Assembly: GCF_002104995.1 (NCBI RefSeq)
Contig: NW_024468255.1
Span: 62,001-126,000, forward strand
DNA length: 64,000 bases
Origin: Linderina pennispora
Taxonomy: Eukaryota; Kickxellomycota; Kickxellomycetes; Kickxellales; Kickxellaceae
Direction: 5' to 3'
This document shows positions 25,488 to 35,000 of the stretch, one piece after another. The translations under genes were made by a program, and so were the position numbers. Positions within the stretch are counted from its first letter, which is position 1. Each line of letters opens with the position of its first letter. The notes below the pieces were generated by a model. It ran no database searches and had not been told where the DNA came from. It was given only the letters and a program-made list of their open reading frames with translations.

Positions 25488-26306
25488 TTAGGCGCACTTG
25501 GGGTATGCCTGAGCGTTGGTGGGAGCCTTGGCAAGCTTGACCTCGGCATTGCGGCGGCGCGTCAGGCCAGACAGAACACGACCACCAGCCTTGTTCCACT
25601 TGGGCAGCTCGCCGGCAATGACGGTGCTCGGGTTCTCACCAGCGTTCAGGCGCTTGACCAGGTTCGATGACTGGGCGCCACCGCAGCCAACATTGAACAC
25701 CCACGACACTAGCGCACCCCACTGGTTCTGGTTGAGCTTGACCTTGCCGTTCAGGTACTTGCCCAGGCATGTGTACTTGGGGATATCGTCCTTGAGCAGA
25801 GCCTCGGCGGTGGCCTGGGTCAGCGGGAACTTGTACTTGACCTCCTTGCAGCCCTTGGTCTGGCACAGGTGGCCGTAGCCGACGGTGGGCAGACCGATGG
25901 GATCGGGAGCCGGGCTCTTGACGAAGCCCTCGAACTCCTTGATCAGGTTGAGCGAGGCGGCGTTGACGCTCTTGCAGTATCCGCTCGAGGAACCGCCGCC
26001 AGTAGAGCCACCGCCGCCGGTGGATCCGCACTTCTTGGCAACATAGCCGTTCTTCCCAGTCTGGACGTAGTAGTCCGCAACATAGCACCCATGCTGGGTC
26101 TTGTCCCAGAGGTTGTTGCCGCTGACCGACGTGCCGGTTGTCTGGCACGAGAGTGTGACCTGCTCACCCTTCTTGTATGTGCGCACAACCTTGTCTGAGG
26201 TTCCCGGACCTGAGCGGCAGTTGACAGTGTCGCCCTTGATGGCGTAGCCGGAGGCAAGCTGCGAAGAAGTGGCGAGCAGGAGAGCGGCGAGTGTGACGAG
26301 CTTCAT
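25488..26306 (-). CDS. secreted SH3b-like plus GH24 muramidase 2
   Basis: A 272-residue paralogue of GH24-1. Signal peptide 1-20 (LASG, then Tyr); SH3b-like module 21-93 (cysteines 30, 54, 74, 93); Gly/Ser/Thr linker (94-109); GH24 domain 110-272 with candidate catalytic Glu126, Asp135 and Thr141. It should hydrolyse the glycan strands of bacterial peptidoglycan. By hand count its catalytic domain has about 23 Lys/Arg against 10 Asp/Glu, whereas GH24-1 is balanced, so this enzyme is much more basic. The linker resembles those of the neighbouring CHAP genes rather than the Asp-rich linker of GH24-1. Confidence 0.93.
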   Translation of the reverse strand: MKLVTLAALLLATSSQLASGYAIKGDTVNCRSGPGTSDKVVRTYKKGEQVTLSCQTTGTSVSGNNLWDKTQHGCYVADYYVQTGKNGYVAKKCGSTGGGGSTGGGSSSGYCKSVNAASLNLIKEFEGFVKSPAPDPIGLPTVGYGHLCQTKGCKEVKYKFPLTQATAEALLKDDIPKYTCLGKYLNGKVKLNQNQWGALVSWVFNVGCGGAQSSNLVKRLNAGENPSTVIAGELPKWNKAGGRVLSGLTRRRNAEVKLAKAPTNAQAYPKCA

Positions 26307-26405
26307 CTTTCTCGTATGTGTTTTGTGGAGGCGGTGTGAAGACTGGAGAGTAGATTGTTGTTTATCCTGTTGGTAATGGACTGGTCGTGACAGGCAACAG
26401 CGCTT

Positions 26406-26415
26406 CCTTTATATA
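26406..26415 (-). promoter_or_regulatory. TATA box of GH24-2
   Basis: TATATAAAGG on the minus strand, about 100-109 bp before the ATG at 26306. Confidence 0.6.
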
Positions 26416-26672
26416 CACAACTGGCTCCTGAATACAAGCATGAGGTATGGACTCGCTGTCGTAATATGCATAGTCGATAATTCTATTATTAGCACCCATG
26501 TCTGCATATCGCTTGTTTACTCTTCGGGCTGTGCTGCTGAATGGAAATTACCATTAGGCGGTCACTCATGCACAGCGTGCTGCTGCCAGAAATAAGCACT
26601 GACCTAGAAGGTTTCGATAGTGTGCTTACGAAGCGAAGGCTTTATCCATGACGCCCGACTTCCAGAATGTAT

Positions 26673-26682
26673 CTAAAAATAA
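26673..26682. promoter_or_regulatory. MEF2/Rlm1-type site of GH24-2
   Basis: CTAAAAATAA (reverse TTATTTTTAG) fits YTA(A/T)4TAR, 367 bp before the ATG. Confidence 0.5.
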
Positions 26683-26760
26683 ATCGACGTGCTGAATCCA
26701 CATAGTGCAAGCCCCAGGACGATCTCTTGTAAGCGTGCATGAGCTTGCAGTTCCAATGGT

Positions 26761-26770
26761 CTAAAAATAA
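26761..26770. promoter_or_regulatory. second MEF2/Rlm1-type site of GH24-2
   Basis: An identical CTAAAAATAA, 88 bp further upstream than the first. Confidence 0.5.
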
Positions 26771-27449
26771 ATTGTCGAGATACAGATTAATGCTGCCGCC
26801 TGACAAAACTGCTCTCTGCGCTTATTCAGCTAGCAGCGAGTTGGTGCTATGTCTCGATATGCAAATAGGTCCTGTGCAGACTACACACAATCTAAGAATG
26901 AAAGTTGGATATACGTTCCCAGTGTATACTTGTGAATGCGGTGATAATGCATTGAGTTAATTGGTAGGAATATTTGAAAAGCAGCCATGAATACATCACA
27001 ATTCATATCAACAATGAGAGGCGAGTACATTACGTGCAATCTGTATAGCAATTGAGCAGGAAATGCTCAATATTGATTACGCAGAATGCCTTGTCAGTGA
27101 AAAGATAATAGGGAGCAGACATGGCGTGTCAGTGCTACAGCTGTGCACCAATGCAATGCGTCCATTTGTCAGCTGAATGGTATTGTTCGTACACTAAGCC
27201 AGCAGAGGTATATCTGTCAGTCTCTATAAATATACGCTGTAATCAACACGAAAAATATGTATGCTCACGCTGGGCGGACTATGCTGTATACACCTGGTAT
27301 CGCTCCGTCTATACCTCTCTTCCAGACACACGCACCATTCTAGAGATATCAACTCTTTGAGCCTTTGACTATCGTGGTTATTCATCTACCTCCTTTGCAA
27401 ACATGTTACCAGATAATCAACACGGTACAGATACTCGCTGATAGTGGGG

Positions 27450-28187
27450 TGGTTCATCAGAAAACGGCTGGAGTGAATAAGCCATGTTCCACTATCGCAG
27501 AAAGATATGATTACCCACACCAGCACGCCATTCAACCCAACTTTTGAAAGCAAAGAAGTGCTTATCAAACACATTGCTCCAAATCCAGGTGACAGGCTCC
27601 TGGATATGACAGCAGGATCCAGGCGCATGGACATATACTATCTACAGTGCTAGTATGAGACGAACTGCGACTCTGCGTCGTCTGTGGTGCTATTTGATCT
27701 AAACCAAGGGAGGTTTGGTTATGCAAAAAAACAAATTGCGCGATACAAAGTGGGCAAAAGACGGAAGATTGGATTACGTGCGAGGGAATGCAGACGATCT
27801 ACCGGTATTCCTGGGCAGCCCGTCGGGTATTTACTGCTGGGGGCTGGGTTTCCACGACATGCCAAATCGTGACAAGGTGCTGAAGGAAGTATTTTACGTA
27901 CCCAAGCCTGGTGGCACGCTCGCAGATGTGGAGTGCAATAGCGGGGCAGGGGGATAGGCGGAATGGGAATGCAAGCTTTATACATGTTTATCAGAGTGGT
28001 TTTCAAGAAAACAAAGGCCAAGGACATGGCGCAGGTAGAAAACATGGTCACAAGTGCTATGGCGTTTCAACATCCTCCGGAATCTGGTGTAGAGATAAAT
28101 GCAGCAGTATTCAGCACTAAGAGCAAGGGGTTCGAGTATGGCACATGCGGTCTAGCTGTAGGGTACTTTGGCACCAAGCCCCTGTAG
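27450..28187 (+). pseudogene. decayed COQ5/UbiE-like methyltransferase
   Basis: Fragments in successive frames resemble the C-methyltransferase of ubiquinone synthesis in the right order: STIAERYDY (start region), IAPNPGDRLLDMTAG (SAM-binding motif I), VVLFDLNQGRFGYAKK (motif II region), LDYVRGNADDLP, HDMPNRDKVLKEVF, VPKPGGTLADVE (motif III), and a C-terminal KGFEYGTCGLAVGYFGTKP. They are broken by a frameshift near 27547, a TAG at 27651-27653 and further frame changes. The functional COQ5 must lie elsewhere, so this looks like a dead duplicate. The domain is certain as a methyltransferase; the COQ5 subfamily is inference. Confidence 0.65.
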
Positions 28188-28300
28188 TTTCTACATGTAC
28201 AACAATAAAAGTGGCTAGGGGTTTATCAGTAAGGAAAGAGGAGTGGGAATATTAGGTACAGATGGTGATGGCAGAGTTACAAAATGAGGGGTTGGTGGTG

Positions 28301-29947
28301 CTAATAGATGTGGGCGGCAGTGCGGGTTTTCAGGAACGGCACGGTGACGATCTGGCCATCGCGGGTATAATTTTTGGCAATCTCGTCGTGGGCAGTAATA
28401 CAGATAGGCGTGACGGCGCCTGGGAACCACGGCAGGTGCCTGAACCAAAAGCGCTTTTCGGTCGAATACATGGTCTTGGAATTCCAGCTCCCCAAGGAGT
28501 CGTGCGGGGTGCGGTACATGAAGCGCTCGAGGTTCGACTTGATCTTGTTTTGCTGTTCAAGCCGCAGGCGCTCCTGCTCCTCTGCGCGCTGGCGCGCCTG
28601 CTGGCGCTCCAAAAAGTACCTGTGCGCCACAGGCAACTGATAGATGTCGTGCAGGTTGTCCTCACCGAACTTTTGGATGTCCGCACGGCACACCCAGATG
28701 TTATAGCCCAAAGATTCGCACGCATTGCGCCGGAACCGCACGAAATCAGTAGTTGTGTACGGTGTCTTGATCAGCTGCGACATGCGCTGCACGGAAAAGT
28801 TCTCCACATCGTTCTTCTTCAAAGACACTGCCGTTGCAAGCATAAACACTCCGAGGAACAGAATATGTGCTGAGTCGTAGTGGCCCGGGTTGTCGTAACC
28901 GTGCACTTGCTTGAAGCGGCGCACCAGCAACAGACATGGTATTACAGTCCACATGTCGACGTCCATGGCATCTACTGCCTGCCAGATAAAGGTGTGCAGG
29001 TCCGGTAGGCGGCGGTCCAGCGGCACATCGCTGTGACTTTGCGTGATAGCGAAAATCAGGCTCAGCTCCTCGACAATACTATCGACGATGGCTGGCGTCG
29101 CCCGGTAGAACTGCTCCTCAGGCGGGAAGTAGTCCTTCTCGGCTGGCTGCGTGCATGGGCGCTCCTCGTCGGCTGGCATGGAGGTGTACAGGAACTCGCC
29201 AGTGTCTGGCGTCCAATGGCAGCTCCAGTACGGCAGCTCTTTGCAGTACTCGATTGATGGGGCTGCCACTGCGGCGTCATCAGCCGCGTCACCAGCACAA
29301 AAGCCCGCGGCAATGCTACACGCGTCGTCAAAAAGCACGTCAGAGTCGGCTGATACGCATGAGCACCGCCGCGTCTCGTCGTCTGTCGGCAAAGTCACTG
29401 CCTCGTGCTCAGCCATCGGCGGCGGCTGGACTGGCTGCTTGCGCGGCGGCCGGTAGAAAATGCTGCCGCGCTTTGCCATGCTCCGGTACATTGGGTGGTC
29501 GAGTGGCAAAGTATGGCGTGTTGCCACCGACGACCCCGCTGATGATGGGGGTTTTTGCCCCACCGGATGCGAAATCTCCCAGTGCTTATCGCGCGAGCCC
29601 GTCACTGCCCGCTTCCGCACGGGACGCGCTGTAGGTGCTGTAGGTGCTGTAGGTGCTGTAGGTGCTGTAGGTGCTGTAGGTGCTGTAGGTGCTGTGGGTG
29701 CTGCGGGCATGATTGGCGAAGGGGCGCTCCGGTGCTTACGCAGCGGGACCAGCGAGATACTTGACAGCGGGCGGGACGGGTTGGTAAGCGCCTTGGGCGT
29801 GGATGCCAGGATCAATCCAGTGGCGGAGTCCAGCGAGGCGTACAGAGAGCTGGCGGCGGTCGAGGGGCGCAGATGTGCGGGTGCAGCTCTCGGCTGCGCG
29901 TGGCTTTGCCTGTAACCTGTCGCCGAGCATGTCCGCCTGCGGGTCAT
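28301..29947 (-). CDS. cyclin-fold protein with an Ala-Pro-Thr repeat
   Basis: A 548-residue protein. The N-terminal third is disordered, basic and Ser/Pro-rich and includes eight perfect Ala-Pro-Thr triplets. Residues about 280-420 look like a cyclin N-terminal fold of the PHO80/PCL-like sort: TFIWQAVDAM, WTVIPCLLLVRRF, AHILFLGVFMLATAVSLKKND and TTTDFVRFRRNACESLGYNIWV, with the usual pattern of five helices. A charged coiled coil (ERQQARQRAEEQERLRLEQQ) follows at about 445-465. Such proteins activate a cyclin-dependent kinase; the partner cannot be told. The ATG at 29947 is the first in frame. It could instead be a cyclin-like scaffold that no longer binds a kinase. Confidence 0.65.
   Translation of the reverse strand: MTRRRTCSATGYRQSHAQPRAAPAHLRPSTAASSLYASLDSATGLILASTPKALTNPSRPLSSISLVPLRKHRSAPSPIMPAAPTAPTAPTAPTAPTAPTAPTAPTARPVRKRAVTGSRDKHWEISHPVGQKPPSSAGSSVATRHTLPLDHPMYRSMAKRGSIFYRPPRKQPVQPPPMAEHEAVTLPTDDETRRCSCVSADSDVLFDDACSIAAGFCAGDAADDAAVAAPSIEYCKELPYWSCHWTPDTGEFLYTSMPADEERPCTQPAEKDYFPPEEQFYRATPAIVDSIVEELSLIFAITQSHSDVPLDRRLPDLHTFIWQAVDAMDVDMWTVIPCLLLVRRFKQVHGYDNPGHYDSAHILFLGVFMLATAVSLKKNDVENFSVQRMSQLIKTPYTTTDFVRFRRNACESLGYNIWVCRADIQKFGEDNLHDIYQLPVAHRYFLERQQARQRAEEQERLRLEQQNKIKSNLERFMYRTPHDSLGSWNSKTMYSTEKRFWFRHLPWFPGAVTPICITAHDEIAKNYTRDGQIVTVPFLKTRTAAHIY
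29631..29702 (+). repeat. 9-bp coding minisatellite
   Basis: GTAGGTGCT is repeated seven times perfectly and once with a single change. On the minus strand it encodes eight Ala-Pro-Thr triplets in the cyclin-fold protein. Perfect DNA identity suggests recent slippage and likely length variation. Confidence 0.95.
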
Positions 29948-30923
29948 GACTGGAATGATAGAAAAAGCGTGTTTTTTCTTTTCTGTTTGGTTGTTGATGG
30001 AAAATGCAGCCGCTAGCTGTTGTGTGGGGGTTGCTTCATATACTGTTGCGCAGATAATAAATAATTAGGAAATATGCGCCTGTTGTTGGGAGGAAATATA
30101 TGCAGTGGTTACGTGTGGGCTCTGGAGATGAACTGGAAATAAATAGAGTCAAGGAAGGAAGAGAAAATAAAGAAGAAACGCTCGTGCGAGGACGGTCGGG
30201 GCGGTTTGGGCGTGGTGGTTTGTTTACGAAACTAGGCACTACTGCCAAGGTATTTCGAAATATCCCTCACAGCTTGTCTGCTGCGATTCTGGTTGATTTA
30301 GAGTGCGAAAAGGGGAGGAAGAATCGAATGGAAAAAGTCGGTTCAGACGAGCACGAGATAAAAAAAAAGCTGGGAAGTGGGTGTTTTGCACTTTTTTCTC
30401 CACAAGGACAAGAGTCAAGAATATATACGTCGAGAGAAAAGGAGACGATAAAGGTGTGAATCGCCCACCTCTAGGGCGTTTTAAAAATTTGCCAAAGCCA
30501 CATTCGTCGTTGGCCGGGTAAAAAAAGGATGCACCAGGTGGTTATTCGAAGTCTAAAGGGAGATGGCAATCTCTCGCACTCTTGCTACTCAGCAGCAGTT
30601 TTCCTTTCTTGTCGATGCGGGAGCAGGTCTGTGAATGATTGTAACCGGTCAGCATTTGCCGGGCTGGCATGAATCCTGAACATGCTCAGAGAACCCGACA
30701 TAGTCTGATGGAGTTCGCAATTAGAACCGTAGAGCGAGCCTAGTGTCGTGGAGCTTAAAAACGCCATCATCACGGGGTCTCATAGCCATTGGGTGCCGGC
30801 CCGAGTGTCTCGCATGGGCCAGGGAAAAAGCCCACGCGTGGGTGAGCGAAAGGGGACCCTCAAATCGCCTCTTTTCTTTGCTTCCCCTTACACTCCGTTA
30901 TACACAACATTGAATCATTCGAA
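29948..30923. other. divergent intergenic region between the cyclin-like gene and RPN13
   Basis: Two promoters expected; no gene seen. The short frames at 30100-30520 are low-complexity Lys/Glu/Arg sequence without family features. Confidence 0.4.
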
Positions 30924-32006
30924 ATGGCAACACCCCTTTTCTCGCAGCAGACGAACCCGAACCGACTTGGGTTTGCAGACAGCATACCTGGGGCGCTGAT
31001 CTCGTTCAAGGCGGGGCGGCTGTTCCGCGACGGTGAGACCAACTGGGTGCGGCCGGACGTGCGCAAGGGCGTATGCTTCCTGAAGAAGGAGGACGACGGG
31101 CTGATGCGGTTCTGCTGGAAGGATCGGCAGACGAACGAGGTGGAGGAGGAGCTGATCGTGTTTTCCGGCGACACATCATTCGAGCAGGTCACGCAGGCAG
31201 CGTCGGAGCGTGTCTACGTGCTCAAGTTCAAGAGCTCGTCGCAGCGGCTGTTCTTCTGGATGCAGGATCCGAACTCCGATACGGATGCGGTGCTAGCGCA
31301 CAACCTCAACGTATTTCTGAGCATGGACGAGGACATGGATGATGCGGAGCCGATGGACTCGGACTCGGACGTGCGCATGCTGCTGGGCCACCCGGTGGGC
31401 AGCACAGAGCTGCACCGGCAGCCGCAGATGGTGCGGCGCAACTCGCGCGAGGCCGAGGTGTTAAGCCATCACCGCGAGCAGTCGGCACTGGCGAGCGAGC
31501 ACGCCGAGCCGCACACGGGTGCGCTGCCGACGGCACAGGTGGGTGGGGTGCCAGGGGGCAATCTGCGGAGGGCATCACGTGACGGTGACATCACCTCCGT
31601 TGGTGGCGTCGGCCCTAACGAGCTCAGCGACCTGCGCCAGCTGCTGTCGGGGATCCGCGTGCCGGAGAGTTACGCGACTGGCGCCTCAAGCCTGCGCCTG
31701 GGTGACGTGCTGACGCCACAGAACCTGGCCGCGGTGCTAGGCGACGAGCGCCTGCGCCGTGCGCTGTTCCCGCAGCTGCCCGACAACATCCCGCATACCG
31801 CGGAGTCGCTAGACCAGGTAATCCGGAGCCCGCAGTTCCAGCAGGCGCTGAGCTCGCTGACCTATGCGCTTGAGTCGGGTCAGATTGCTCCGCTGGTGCA
31901 TCAGCTCGGCCTGGGTCCCGAGGCGAGTACCAGTGTCGAAGCCTTTTTGCAAGCCATCCAACGCCAGGCTGACGAGGAGGACGAGGGCGAAGATGAGGAC
32001 CTGTAG
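30924..32006 (+). CDS. RPN13: proteasome ubiquitin receptor Rpn13
   Basis: A 360-residue protein. The N-terminal PRU domain (about 15-135) has the typical order: LISFKAGRL, VRPDVRKGVCFL, MRFCWKDR, VFSGDTSFEQV, YVLKFKSSSQRLFFWMQD. This domain binds the proteasome base (Rpn2) and ubiquitin. The middle is Ser/Gly-rich and disordered. The C-terminal DEUBAD domain (about 245-345; LTPQNLAAVLGDERLRRALFPQLP, then SPQFQQALSSLTYALESGQ) binds the deubiquitinase Uch37. Budding yeast Rpn13 lacks the DEUBAD part, so this is the long form found in metazoa and many fungi. It ends in an acidic tail. Confidence 0.95.
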   Translation: MATPLFSQQTNPNRLGFADSIPGALISFKAGRLFRDGETNWVRPDVRKGVCFLKKEDDGLMRFCWKDRQTNEVEEELIVFSGDTSFEQVTQAASERVYVLKFKSSSQRLFFWMQDPNSDTDAVLAHNLNVFLSMDEDMDDAEPMDSDSDVRMLLGHPVGSTELHRQPQMVRRNSREAEVLSHHREQSALASEHAEPHTGALPTAQVGGVPGGNLRRASRDGDITSVGGVGPNELSDLRQLLSGIRVPESYATGASSLRLGDVLTPQNLAAVLGDERLRRALFPQLPDNIPHTAESLDQVIRSPQFQQALSSLTYALESGQIAPLVHQLGLGPEASTSVEAFLQAIQRQADEEDEGEDEDL

Positions 32007-35000
32007 GCTTAGGAAGGACCTTCAAATATATGCACTCTGCATGCACATATATACCGTGCATGTACAGCATTAGGCGTGCTTGACTCTCCGGCTACTTTTT
32101 CTTTTGCTTATGCACCAGCGGAGAATGCGGCGGATGGCAAACAACAACCCGGTGTCCGTATAAGGCTTAATTAAAATTTCTTTGAGCGGCGAAGTGCAAG
32201 AGCGAGGCTGCTTTGCAAGACTGCATGCAGTGCAACTGTGGCTCCCAAAAAGGATAAATTGATTTTATTTTCACATCCGCGGAACAGATCCAAAATCGTG
32301 CGCGCAAAGTCGAATTTGTTGACCCCGAAGCAGCACTGCACTTCGACACGATCATGACCAAGCCAAAAACATGTATAGCCCGATTCCCAGAGAGACAAAG
32401 CAAGAGCAGCATGGGCGCAGTGTCAGTTGGGTTGGCGGAGGCCAGCAAAAGTTCCTTGTAAGCGCAGCCTATTGCCACGTCATAAGAGAGCGTATGGTGT
32501 ACTCCACCGCTGCCTGGAATCCCGAGTTTGCAGCTTCGCTATGTATGAGCGGCAACAAGGCTTCACAATGGATTCCTGTTGGTACTTGTTACTTTTCTCC
32601 CTATTGTTTTCTTTGGATTTGGGACTCCATTCCTTAACCTTCAGGTAAATCTACAAGGCGCATTTGTACCTTTTCATCCTGTAACAAGATTAGATTTATG
32701 CGACCCGTGTAAACGAGGGGTCAGGTGTCGTGAATGGCAGAGTGGGATAAAGGAAATATTGACAAGGATTGGGTATATACATGGTAGTGCAGGCCGTCAA
32801 CAACAGTTGACAGAAATCGCATCTGTCTTCCACTCCTCCTCACAGACCAAGCTTACATACTGCTGGCGAACTGGGAAACAGACAATTTATTCTTTAGCGA
32901 ATTGTTGACATGTATGGTAACAGCTTCTGCCTCAGTTATTCTGTGCCGCAAACCAGCTGCTGGACAACTATTTTTATATGGAGAAACATCTGAGTCGGAC
33001 CAGCTCGGATCCAAAGGTATAAATCTCGCAACCTCATCACCACAATTTATTCTATGGCGAACAAACATCCTTAGTATTATGCGTTCAGAAAACAGAAACC
33101 AAACTAGTTTATTTCTCAACATCAGCAGTGAGAGTTCTGGGCGTTCCCCTAGAAGTTTTTCTCCTTTACTCGAGTTTCTAGGCCCATGTTATTCTAAAAT
33201 CGCGCACTCCTGGCATATATTTAGAGGCAGCCTGTCTGAATCGGATATTTTCGAAATCCTTGCTGTTCTTCAACTCATATGCCTATGATATTTTTGAGAC
33301 CATAAACGAATCAGGTATATACTTCGCACTAGTATTATTTCCAAAACTGAAGGAAATACACTTAGATTACTACCCACTCAGTGATCTCAACGCTCTCACT
33401 TTATTTGGAGACGTAACAATACAGACAGCTAGAGTCACAGATATAGCTGGTAGACTCTCACCATCTGTGAAATATACATTCAGAAATGCTCAGGGTACAT
33501 TCATTATTATTGATATCTCTGGATATGAAGTGTATGGTGAGGCTACAGTGTCTATTGCAAAGGTCCTTTTCAGCAAACCGTTGTCTAATCAATGCTAAAA
33601 TCTCTATTTGTACTAGCCTACCAATCCTATCTCCAGATAAAACTATGTAGACACAGCTAGAAAAGCTATACCTATAGACCCCAGTCTATCCCTCTGACCT
33701 CCTCTATATTCTCCTCCAGCTACCTCATCCATACTCGCTTATTGTCGGAGTCATATACAGCCCTGAAGTTGATATAGGGATTGCAGGACCAGCTCCTATT
33801 TGGAGCACCACCCTTACTCAGCTCATTCTTTTCTCCAACATTATTTCGACTCTGATGGCTCCTTCTCTTCTTAAGCTGGCTGTTTCATATGGTATGTTGG
33901 CTACGGCAAAGGATGCACTTTCTGAGCATATCATTTATTGACAATCTTAGGGGCTGAGCTTCAAGTTGTTGGATTCCACCTAAGGAGAGGGGACCATTAC
34001 CTTCAGTATGGCATTCCTTGCACAAACCTTTATGACAGCTAGATTATGGAAAAAACCTAGATGAAACGGGGGATTCAATAAGGGGTATTTTATATGCATG
34101 TGCAAACTATTTAAATGGCAAACCTGGCTGAGGTATTTCCCATACCATCTTTGCGCTCCTGACAGCATCAGTACAGCTATGTTATATATTTTCCTGATCT
34201 TCCTTAGCTTTTCTATATTATTTGTTTCTAATTGATTGCAGTCAGAATTGGTCTATTACTGGGCTCTGGGGTTCAGTAGGGCTGGCAGGCGCAGGTCAGC
34301 ATGTTGTAGGGGTGGTTCTGCTGAAACCTCTGCAATGGGCACTAAATGCTGGGCCTATCAGACTCTAAGACCAGTGAGCAAAGGGACTGAACTTGCTGTA
34401 TTTTAGCTGTATCGGGTCAGCAATAACCAAAAGCATGCTCTCTTCTGCCAGTTATGTGGTGGGGTTTTGGGAGTGTACACAACTGACTTCTGAAATGGCT
34501 AACACGAAAGTAAACTGCAAAAGAGAGCTGACTGAGGCTGCCTTCTCTATCATGGAGTGGTGGGGTACTGGCAGGCAGGTTTCTTAGGTGAAAATATATA
34601 GCTTTTATGGCCAGGGATTCCGAGCTGTGGCTCACGCTTCTTGGCCTGCAAGCTATTATCCATTTCCAAAATAACTCTCGAGCTACAGCCATTGACTGCC
34701 CCTTAAAAATGGCGCCAACCACAGGTCTCGCCCTGCAATTGTACATTAACACTCCTTTCCTCTCTTAAGCTGCAAAAATACATCCATCTTATCAGTACCA
34801 TGGTGCTTAGCCACCCGTATCTTTGCTTTGTATGCGACAGATGCCTCAAGACACCAGGTATTTTGGCATAACATTGCAACAACCGCAGACACATGCACTT
34901 GCCTGTGAACTCGCAAGGCGACGTAGTGCTGTTCCTTATGGTGAAGCATAAGCAAAAACTGATACATTGCCACTGCGGTGAAATAATAAAAATAAATAAG

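Larger units (their letters stand above)
26307..27449. other. promoter region of GH24-2 and A+T-rich spacer
   Basis: No gene seen. It holds the TATA box and two exact MADS-type sites listed separately, then A+T-rich sequence up to the methyltransferase relic. Confidence 0.45.
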
